From NCBI RefSeq assembly GCF_000001735.4, contig NC_003070.9, forward strand, positions 16,415,971 through 16,479,970: a DNA stretch of 64,000 nucleotides. Direction: 5' to 3'. The notes under the pieces were generated by a model. It saw nothing but the letters and a program-made list of their open reading frames with translations, was not told the origin of the DNA and searched no databases. Within the stretch, counting starts at the first letter, position 1, and the number at the start of each line of letters is the position of its first letter. Origin of the DNA: Arabidopsis thaliana. Its lineage: Eukaryota > Streptophyta > Magnoliopsida > Brassicales > Brassicaceae. Shown piece after piece: positions 55,977 to 64,000 of the stretch. The position numbers were made by a program, and so were the translations under genes.

Positions 55977-56234
55977 TGTAAATATCTTTAAGGGATTACT
56001 TTGAAAAGATAGAAAAAATAAAAGGTTTAGTTTCTCTAGACTTAAGCGGTGGGTTTTATGCTTTATACTCAAATTTTCTTGGGTTGAGTCATTAACTTTT
56101 GATTATTTTATAATTAAGGTTATTCCCTTTCCCTTAATCGGTAACTAGTAGGGTTTCTTTCTTTTACTTCTGTAACTTTTAGCTTTCATCATTTCAACAA
56201 AAAAAAGATTAAAAAAAAAAACACAAACCAAAAG

Positions 56235-57296
56235 ATGAGTGATGAATTATGGAATGACATCCAACATATGGAATTGGGTCGTGAACTCTTTATTCCATAT
56301 CATGCTTATGCTGGAGCTTTTGCTTCTAATAGATTAAGTCATCTTGGAAGAATTCTTAATCCTCAAACTCAAAGTGTTGAAAGAGCTATACTGGAGTTAC
56401 CTTATCAGTGGGGCCTAGGTTCTCAAGTTCATGGACATATCCTTGATGACAGGTGCTTTCAATTTCGTTTTCGTTCTGAGGCATACCTACTTAATGTCCT
56501 AAGGAGAGCGCCATGGGTGTATAATGAATGGTTTACTTCAGAGATGGGAAGATTTTGCTACAGAGGATATTCTTACTTATATAGACTATAATTTCAAATT
56601 AGAGGAATACATTCACCTTATGTATCAGAGAGGACAATTGAGTTCATTGCAAGTACTTTAGGTGAGGTTGTGGCTATGGATTTCAATGAAGAAACTACAA
56701 CGCAGATTACCTTCATTCGAGTCAAGGTTAGAATTGATTTTATTGAGCCACTACGTTTCTTTAGAAGAGTGCGCTTTGAATCTCGAGAAGGGGCCATGAA
56801 CGGTTTTAATTATGAAAAACTCCAACAAGTTTGCACTAATTGTTGCCGTGTAAATCATCAAGTCAGCCATTGTCCGTAATTAGTGCATCATGAGGATTTA
56901 GATGATGAATCAGAAGTGATGGTAATTCCAGAGAGGCATGATGGTGAAGGCTCCAACAGCCTCAATCGATGGGATCAAGAGATTAACTCACAAAATTCTA
57001 ATATCTCAACGTATTCACCTCTGCATGATTTTCCTGTTGTAAGCTGGAATTTTTATACTGCAGGCAACCTACCTCATCGATTCTCATCATCTTCAAACTC
57101 ATCTACTCCTATAGCTTCAGCTAGTTTTCTTGCAGCTTCAGGATGGAGACCTACAACTAGACCTACCTATGAATTTGGTGAGAGTTCCAAGCGAAAGAAA
57201 GGAAAGCAAGTGTGGGAAGATCCTGAACGCAACATCCGACAGAGACGTATGGAACTGGGGATAAGGTTTTATCTGGTGGATGGTGAGGCTCCTTAA
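56235..57296 (+). pseudogene. LINE ORF1-like DUF4283/zinc-knuckle gene, frameshifted
   Basis: 56235-56591 reads MSDELWNDIQHMELGRELFI and later DDRCFQFRFRSEAYLLNVLR and RAPWVYNEWF, the DUF4283 domain found in Arabidopsis LINE ORF1 proteins and related genes. A frame change near 56590 leads into EVVAMDFNEETTTQITFIRV and then CTNCCRVNHQVSHC, a C-x2-C-x4-H-x4-C zinc knuckle, with a stop at 56877. After it the same frame stays open to 57296 (DDESEVMVIPERHDGEGSNS), a serine-rich tail. Two breaks make it a pseudogene. The start follows AAAAGATG. Confidence 0.7.
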
Positions 57297-58658
57297 ATTC
57301 TTACATGAAGGGCTTAATATTAGAGTAGAATCGGTTTTATCTACTCTAATGATACTTGTTTATGGGAATCAAGGTTTCAGTAAGTTACTTTAGGTAATAA
57401 AGATCCACTTTAAACAATAGGGTGGAGTTGTTACAAAAAATTTTGAAGGACGAAGATGGTTATAAGATGACAAAGGAAGATTTGTATAGCAGCTTTATGA
57501 TCTTCCATGACTACATTTTTTGACTTGTATATTACTCATAACTCTTATGGTGAGAAGATGGTGTGTTCGAAGGATCCGGAATCAAGCAAATGGTGAATGG
57601 TTATTGACACCAGTTATGTCTGAAGACTAAGACGCATCTTTTATTTTCATCAGTTATTAATAGTTACAGCTGTTGTAATATTACTTGGGTTGTTTTTAAG
57701 GTTCCGGTTGATGTAAAGAGTACTATGTTTCTCCAAAATGGTTCTCCATTATTGGAAGATGCTTTTAATGTCATATATAAAAATGGTTTTGCGTGAAAAA
57801 GAAAGAAAAAAACATATTAGAAACTGTTTTCTTCTCCCTCTCCTTTTGACGACAAAGAAGCGACTTTACAAAACTTTTTCTCTTTGGTTTCACAGTCGTC
57901 GACATTTTTCGATGGATTCTTTATATTTCTTAGTTAATTTTTTCCTTCTGTTTCTAATAATTATGATGGGAAGAATCCTCTCTAACCAAATTTTGTCTAG
58001 ATCTATTTTTCATTTTGGATGGTGATGGCTTTTGTGGTCATGTTTACAACAGAGTCAAATAATTGCAAAATTCAAGTGAAGCCATTACTAGAATTCAAAT
58101 AAGAGGATTCCAGCCCACCAATATCTTTCGTCACATATCATGTCAATTCGATTGAATCGTGAGTTATTGTCAATTATAATATTTGTTTATGGTGATCTTT
58201 TTCATCAGCGTCATCTCCGGTTCTCGACCGATAAATCTACTCCTGATCAATGCATGGTTTGCAGAAATCATTTGGGTATTTGATTCGGGGATCAATAGAC
58301 AAATATTTTTGATCGAAGGAATTGGCCTCTATGATGACTTCTTTTTTCTAAGGATACGATCGAATAATGGTGACATTCTTTTTGTGCCACATTTGAAATG
58401 AATAAGTTTTATGGAAAAGAAAATCATGGTTACTAATCTACGACGATGGATATGGCGTTACAAAAGACATGATCGAGGACCATTTCAAACAACATATAAG
58501 TGTGTTTGTTTAATCAATGTGATACAAAAAACATTTGGGAATTTCATCTATAAGATGTTAGCATTTCACGAATATATAAAGAGAAAATTTTACAGATTTC
58601 ATATGTTGCGTGTAAAACTTTTTTTTGGGAAACAGGATTACTTTAATTTTTGAAATAA
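57297..58658. other. Unassigned sequence after the LINE remnant
   Basis: Probably decayed LINE or F-box-associated sequence. Open stretches at 58183-58401 and 58411-58653 (IRSNNGDILFVPHLK, NLRRWIWRYKRHD) are suggestive of a broken plant F-box-associated domain, but too weak to call. Confidence 0.35.
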
Positions 58659-59372
58659 TTACTAGGATAGAACACAATTGTATGTTTATTCCTAAAATAT
58701 AACACATCTTTTTTTTATTACTCACATGTTTTCAATACTTGTGTAATTACAGTTAACACCCTTGATTAGTTTTAATTAAATATTATTATTAAATTTGTTT
58801 TTAATTAAAAATAAATTAAAAACAATGATTATCCATGTCACCAATCCATGTCATTTACCCTGATCCACGTCATCCGAAACCAAAAATTCTCCTAAAACTT
58901 CCAGTTTCTCATTTTTTCAGCATGTTTCACTGTTCATCCGCGCAAAAAAAAAAAAAAAAAAAACGTCGCACTCTTCTATCGTTCAGTCGACGGAACCCTA
59001 ATTTTGTCGCCGTTCTCTACTTATCTCGTCTCTTTCGGCCGAAACTCCTTCGGTGGTGTCGAATTTCAAATCATCAAAAATCAAAACTCAAATCAAAGAG
59101 ATCTATGGTATTTTATATGATTCGTTACAGGTTTGAGTTGAATCAGGAATAACTACTCTTTTACTTTGATTTTATATGTTTCTCGTTTAGTTTTCCTCTC
59201 AATCGATCTATATATTTAGAGATATTTTTACTTCTATCAATGTTTTGATTCATACGGTTTCGTCTTCCTTCTATGTATCCCTCAAACATATTCTTACATT
59301 TCTTAATTTGATTGTTGTTATTTGGCCAATAAATTTCATATTGTCTTCCCCAGAAAAATGTTGATTTCGGAT

Positions 59373-59866
59373 CTGTATTATAAATCAGCCGTAAAGTGAT
59401 GTAACTCAGCCGTAACGTGATGTAACTCAGACGTAACATATAATTTACACAACCTTTCGTCTTCCCTGAATGATAACTCAGCCGTGACATGTAATTTACC
59501 GAACCTTTCGTCTTCTCTAAAGCATATAACTCAGTCGTAACATATAATTTACACTCATCTTTCGTTTCCCCTTGAACATATAACTCACCCGTGACATGTA
59601 AATTTATAGATGTCTTCCCTTAAACAAATAACTCAGCCGTAATGTAATTTTACCGAACCTTTCGTATTCCCTGGAACATATAACTCAGTCGTGACATGTA
59701 AATTGACTGAACGTTTCGTTCTCTTTTAAGCATATAACTAAGCTGTAATGTAATTTTATCGAACCTTTCGTCTTTCCTGGAACATATAACTCAGCCGTGA
59801 CATGTAAATTGACTGAACCTTTCATCTTCCCTTAAGCATATAACTCAGTCGTGACATGTAAATTTG
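59373..59866. repeat. Minisatellite, about 53-bp period, nine copies
   Basis: AACTCAGCCGTGACATGTAA-type motifs recur near 59475, 59528, 59582, 59629, 59682, 59736, 59788 and 59842, separated by ACCGAACCTTTCGTCTTCCC. Spacing is 47-54 bp. Copies differ by point changes (AGCC/AGTC, GTAAC/GTGAC). Confidence 0.85.
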
Positions 59867-60269
59867 TCGCGAAACAATAAGAGATGCAACATTTCGTCTA
59901 ACTTTATCATCGAGCGACAACTTCACAAGTTTGTCGTGCGTTGTTTCCGCATCTATCTGCACAAGTCTACACCCTCTTTCCTCAGTGTTAAATATGTTTT
60001 TGTGTTTCTATACCCAATTCCCGGAAACAACAATTACGGAACCGGATCAACCATATCAGGAGAAGGATGAAAGAAATTGAAAAAAATAAGGAAAACGATG
60101 AGGAATTAGAAGTTCCGGTGATGTAAAAAACTCAGGTGAAGAAGACGAGTTGAAAAATTTTGGCCCTATTTTTTTGTCCTTTGATGATGCTCTCATGGAA
60201 TGATGACATGGAATATTACATCCGACGTCGTTTTGAATTGATGAGGTGACAAGTAAGCCACCAAACGAA

Positions 60270-60835
60270 CATTTGATAACTCAGCCATCAAGCAAATCTA
60301 TAAGTCAGTCGCAACATGAATACTATTACAGTAATTAAAAAAGGTAAGTCAGCCGTGTAATGTCGTAACTCAACTAACTCAGCCGTAACTGCATGCTATT
60401 ATAGTAATTAATCTTTTGCACATAAGTCAGCCGTAACAAGGCTGAGTTATTTAGTAATCGAGCTCTTTACAACTGATTTATAACACTCGATCATAACTCA
60501 ACTGTCACATCATCCCATAACTAAGCCGTCCAAAAATATAACTCAACCGTGTCGAGGTAATAAGTCAGCCGTTTTCTCATAACTCGGCCATAACGTTATC
60601 TGGGTTATGCTATAAATTCTTATAACTCGGACAACATTCCTTAACTCAGCCATACAGTTACCTGAGTTATCGTATAACTCAGGCAACATTTTTTATAAAC
60701 CAGCCGTAACGTCCGGCTGAGTTATACTCATACTTTGCCGTTTTGTTATTACTCATATATTTTTGTCGTAAGTCAGCCGCAACATACCGTAACTCAGCCG
60801 TAACTGCCGCTGTATCGTGTTACGGCTGAGTTCAT
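60270..60835. repeat. Dispersed and inverted TAACTCAGCCGTAAC motifs
   Basis: More than fifteen irregularly spaced copies of AACTCAGCCGTAAC or AAGTCAGCCGTAAC occur. Several are in inverted orientation (GGCTGAGTTAT near 60439 and 60715, TACGGCTGAGTTC near 60820), giving many possible hairpins. Confidence 0.75.
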
Positions 60836-61195
60836 TTAATCCACGTCAGCAATTTCTGACGTGGCAGTGGCATTCCTTGTAATTACGTTTTTTTCGTAAT
60901 GTTTAGTAGGAGCACGCTGGGTATTAAAAAAAAGACGACAATATGACAGTAATAAAACAAAGTTCTGTCTGTTATTGTAATAACACCTAATTTGTATTCT
61001 ATCACAGTAAATCTCTCTTCATTTTTTCGTGAAAATTGTTTTCAATTTTCTTTATTTAGTTTAATGGTTGTATTTAAATGGTTTTATGAATCATGTATCA
61101 TATAACACTTTTATAATATAATATTATTGATTTGGTGTTTAAAAAAAAAAATGGTTGCCCATTTAAGCTGCCCATCGTTCTTGATTAATCATATA

Positions 61196-61729
61196 CAGTA
61201 AAACCTCTATAAATTAATAATGTTGGAACTCCGAAATTTTATTAATTTAGAGAGGTATTAATTTATCGATAAATTAATATTTTAATAATTTATAGAGAGA
61301 TTTTCCTAATTTGGTAACTTTTTAAAAGTTTCTATAAGATTTCCTTCATATAGAAAATATCTTTCTAAAACCAGTTACAAGTAATATATAATAATAATGT
61401 ATAGAAAAAAACACCAAAAGTTTTGATACAGTAAAATATAAAAACTATAGTCAAACAAAGAACAAATATGAATTTAACCAAAAAAATATTATAAAGAATT
61501 TTTTTACATATAATATATATATATATATATAGTTGATACATTTATATAATTATTAATTTATGATATTGATGGGACAATAGATTTACATATGACTTTCAAA
61601 AAAATTATTATCTTATTAATTTATCGATTTATGTCATTTTTTACATTGGTCCTAACTCGGGACCGGAAGAATTTATTAATTTATAGAGGTTATTAATTTA
61701 TAGAGTATTAATTTATAGATGTTATACTG
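61196..61729. mobile_element. Emigrant-like MITE (pogo/Tc1-mariner derived)
   Basis: The left end is CAGTAAAACCTCTATAAATT at 61196. The right end on the minus strand is CAGTATAACATCTATAAATT from 61729. Both sides carry TA (61194-61195 and 61730-61731), the target duplication of this superfamily. The 534-bp length and terminal sequence agree with Emigrant, which is mobilised by the pogo-like Lemi1 transposase (established knowledge). The interior has further AATTTATAGAGG subterminal repeats and no coding sequence. Confidence 0.85.
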
Positions 61730-61731
61730 TA

Positions 61732-62548
61732 TATGAAAGTTGGCCAACTTTCTCCATATGATTGACACATCATCACTTTAGCATTTGCCATGTGTCTATT
61801 AAATAATTAATGTAAGCTCTTCAACTTCTAATTTATAGGTTAATGATATTTTTATTATTTAATTTTATATATTATTTAATTTTACATATTTAATTATACT
61901 ATTACTAAATTTATTTTAATATTACATGATTTTTTAATAAAACTATTTTAATAGTTTTCTCATACTTGAAGATTTTTTTTGTAATCCAAATTCAAAGTAT
62001 GAGTGTATCATAGTCGTGAATTACTTAATGATTTGAGTAAGTAAAAATTATATTTAAATTAAACAATACAAAAAAATTCGAAAAAACCGCGGCGTATCGC
62101 GGATGATAAAAAAAAGATAATAAAGGTAAATAACCACTTATAGAATAAACCAGCTTTCTTTTTTCTTCTTTTTGCGAAGAATAAACCAGCTTATTTAATA
62201 TTTTTCCATATTTTTTTCCTTGTCGATTTTTTTTATTTCTTTTTGCCCTAAATCGTTCGAGAAACCCAAAATCCAATCCCTTGTCTAATTCATCGATGCC
62301 CAAACCAAAATTGAAAACTTTATCCTCAAGAGATTAGGAAAATCTCATTCATTATGTTAAAAATCCCTTTTGGGGATTATATTTATCAGAGAAAAAGATT
62401 CGAATTGAGTGTCTTCATGATTTGGGCAAAGCTAATCTGATCTTGCGGAGACAACAACAAAAATTGTCTGTTTTTTTTACCAATTCGTAACGGAAAGTGT
62501 TCAAAGTTCCAATCTTTGGATCCTCCGAGCAAAATCTCTATCTTTTCA
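61732..62548. other. Intergenic region and leader of the UIM/MINDY-type gene
   Basis: AT-rich sequence. A CCGCGGCGTATCGCGG hairpin-like core at about 62087-62102 recalls a Helitron end, but no CTRR follows. From about 62300 it is likely promoter and leader; no clear TATA box was assigned. Confidence 0.45.
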
Positions 62549-62955
62549 ATGGCGGATCATCAAGAAGACGAAGATTTGAAATTGGCTCTTAAGATGAGTA
62601 TGCAATACAATCCTCCTGAGCCAAAACGGAGCAAACCCATTGAAGAAGAAGAAACTGGATCCGGATCTCAATCTGGTGGTGAATCACCGGAGGCGAAATC
62701 TCGTCGGTTGCAGAGAGAGCTTATGGCTGCTGCTGCTGAGAAGCGTATGGTTTTGTTTCCTAAGAGTCCTTCTCCTGTTAACAAAGCTAGGGTTTTGCCA
62801 ATTAGTGTTGTTGGTGGTGATAAGGATGAGGAAGTTGTGGGATCTTGTTTGGGGAAGGAGTTGTCTGTGGAAGAGTCTGATCAGTTGTTTTCGATTGTGT
62901 TTGGGAATGAGGTTTCGAAAAGTGTTCTTGCTCAATGGACTAATCAAGGCATAAG
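62549..62955 (+). CDS. UIM-containing MINDY-type protein, first exon (partial)
   Basis: The exon starts at ATG 62549 (MADHQEDEDLKLALKMSMQY), preferred to the in-frame ATG at 62516, and ends at an ATAAG/GTATG donor after 62955 (407 bases, phase 2). DEDLKLALKMSMQ fits the ubiquitin-interacting motif (acidic lead, Ala and Ser at the binding positions). After a disordered, Ser-rich stretch, ELSVEESDQLFSIVFGNEVS then KSVLAQWTNQGIR matches the start of the MINDY/FAM188 deubiquitinase domain, before its catalytic cysteine. The rest lies right of the window. Likely At1g43690, annotated as a UIM-containing protein. MINDY enzymes trim Lys48-linked ubiquitin chains (family knowledge); activity here is not shown by this exon. 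Confidence 0.85.
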
Positions 62956-64000
62956 GTATGATTCTTGAATTTGGATTTGTGTTGTTCTTTAAATTTTGTC
63001 ATTGGGTTTAGTGCATTCATATAGTAGCTAGGGTTTTGAATTTGACTGTATATAGTTTCTAGAGTTTAAGAAGTATATCTCTTTATCTAGGAGAGAAGGT
63101 ATGGTGTTGGTTGTGAATAAGTAGCTGAGAATTGAGAAGAAAAGATTTGTGATTGTTAGTTGTGGTGATATGGTTGATGTCTAGCTGTGCGAATGTGTGT
63201 TGGATCCGTTACTGAGCCGTTCAAACCCTCTAGGTAGTGATATCGTTAATGACTAGTTGGCGCGGATATGAGTTGGATTCGTTAGAAAGCCGTTAAAACC
63301 CCGTTGGGTGGTAGTTAATACAGAAGCTAGACTAAGAGTGAGGGTATCATATGGACGTTTAAGGCATTAGTTTAAATTCAGCTATCTGATATTGGATTCT
63401 TCTCAACACCAGAGCAGCTAGATTAAGAGTGAGGGTTTCTTATGGCCTTTTGAGGCAATAGTTTTATATACGATGTGGGATTCTTCTCAACATAAAAGCT
63501 AGATTAAGAGTGAAAGTATCGTATGGCCTTTTAAGACATTAGTTTTATTATCTGCTATCCGATATGGGATCCTTCTCAACACCTAAGCTAGATTAAGAGT
63601 GAAAGTGTCTTATGGCCTTTTAAGGCATTAGTTTTGTATCGCGCCCTTTAGATAGTGACTTACACGTTGCTGATAGTCAACTGACTTGCATTCTTGTTGG
63701 GCTCTCCCCACTGAGCCTTTTCTCAATCTAGTCTTCTCTATCTTTAGCTCCTTTCCATCCCCTTGTTGCTTGTTGGGAATCTTTTAATTTCCTGTTAGTT
63801 AAATGAATTGATAGGGTAAAGAGTCAAGGAGGAAATATTTACATACATAGAAATTGTAGAAAAAGCATAGAAATTTTCCCCACACGGAAAGCTTCATGCA
63901 GTTGGCAAAGCTTCCTAACAAGAGATGAACGCTCTTATCCCTCGGAAGCTATCCGATTATCACCCTCTTGTTCCCTATTGATAATAAACACAACCATTAT
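62956..64000. other. First intron of the UIM/MINDY-type gene, beyond the window
   Basis: No exon with a MINDY match is seen before the window ends, so the first intron is at least about 1 kb, long for Arabidopsis. It includes a repeat block at 63180-63650 and unassigned, less AT-rich sequence at 63650-64000 that may be transposon-derived. Confidence 0.5.
63320..63650. repeat. Four-copy tandem repeat, about 85-90 bp
   Basis: AGCTAGATTAAGAGTGA followed by TATGGCCTTTTAAGGCATTA and GATATGGGATCCTTCTCAAC recur from about 63325, 63413, 63497 and 63586. Upstream, a two-copy motif around GAGCCGTTCAAACCC/AGCCGTTAAAACCC lies at 63217 and 63289. The composition differs from the surrounding intron, suggesting insertion. 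Confidence 0.75.

Larger units (their letters stand above)
58659..61010. mobile_element. Element with TIR-like ends and minisatellite interior
   Basis: The left end reads TTACTAGGATAGAACACAAT. The right end on the minus strand reads TTACTGTGATAGAATACAAA, with about 30 bp of recognisable similarity including a following TATTATT-like stretch. The interior contains an A run (58948-58966), a roughly 53-bp minisatellite (59373-59866) and a longer zone of TAACTCAGCCGTAAC motifs in both orientations to about 60830. Repeated CCACGTCA-type motifs lie near both ends (58864, 60842). No transposase. No 9-bp target duplication was found. Confidence 0.5.

Noticed and set aside
59373-60835. Regular repeats that could suggest a CRISPR array
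   Set aside because: The eukaryotic context, variable repeats, similar spacers and lack of cas genes show it is a minisatellite.
62087-62102. Helitron-like hairpin CCGCGGCGTATCGCGG
   Set aside because: No CTRR and T follow within the expected distance; may be an eroded end.
62640-62954. 104-codon frame and antisense frame over the UIM/MINDY exon
   Set aside because: Only the frame starting at 62549 has the ubiquitin-interacting motif and MINDY-like sequence.

Overview
The window looks like a Brassicaceae nuclear genome, most probably Arabidopsis thaliana chromosome 1 around At1g43600-At1g43690. This rests on gene order recalled from established annotation, not on a search: a tandem FCP1-like phosphatase, sterol glucosyltransferase UGT80B1, a ROH1/DUF793 protein, tubby-like TLP5, the MtN21-type transporter UMAMIT22, a small cluster of type-2-like lipid transfer proteins (LTPs), cytosolic fructose-1,6-bisphosphatase and a UIM/MINDY-type protein. 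The DNA is AT-rich, with GT-AG introns and many old transposon remnants.

Layout. 1-9.7 kb: the last codons of an upstream FCP1-like paralogue, duplicated flank debris around a retroelement segment, a Helitron terminus, a decayed BED-finger hAT transposase, and an intact single-exon FCP1-like phosphatase (8608-9375). 9.7-14.2 kb: UGT80B1 on the minus strand in 14 coding exons; their lengths sum to 615 codons plus stop. 15.0-18.2 kb: seven degenerate 5S rRNA units in direct tandem, about 480 bp each. 18.3-20.0 kb: a broken gene, tentatively OB-fold/RPA-like. 20.5-21.6 kb: ROH1-like gene. 22.0-22.3 kb: LINE fragment. 23.6-25.3 kb: TLP5 (429 aa, 4 coding exons). 26.0-27.6 kb: a three-copy degenerate repeat. 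27.9-30.8 kb: UMAMIT22 (343 aa, 7 exons). 33.4-35.7 kb: a MULE transposase remnant whose right edge cuts a dead LTP gene. 35.7-50 kb: the LTP cluster (three intact genes, one relict, one orphan promoter fragment), split by two head-to-tail related TIR elements (39.27-41.64 and 41.65-44.17 kb). The second carries broken pieces of a PPR gene and of an FHA-domain gene that still has its intron; the first carries an unidentified antisense open frame. 52.2-54.4 kb: cytosolic FBPase (341 aa, 12 exons). 54.7-58.6 kb: LINE wreckage with a solo LTR and perfect 5-bp target duplication. 58.7-61.0 kb: an element with TIR-like ends filled by a roughly 53-bp minisatellite. 61.2-61.7 kb: an Emigrant-like MITE with TA target duplication. 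62.5 kb to the end: first exon and intron of the UIM/MINDY-type gene.

The genes do not form one pathway: sterol glucosylation, cytosolic sucrose-path gluconeogenesis, transport and cell-surface LTPs are independent. The most unusual content is the degenerate 5S array, the paired gene-capturing elements, the LTP array and its relics, and the minisatellite-bearing element. All coordinates and splice sites were read by eye; no alignment or database search was run.
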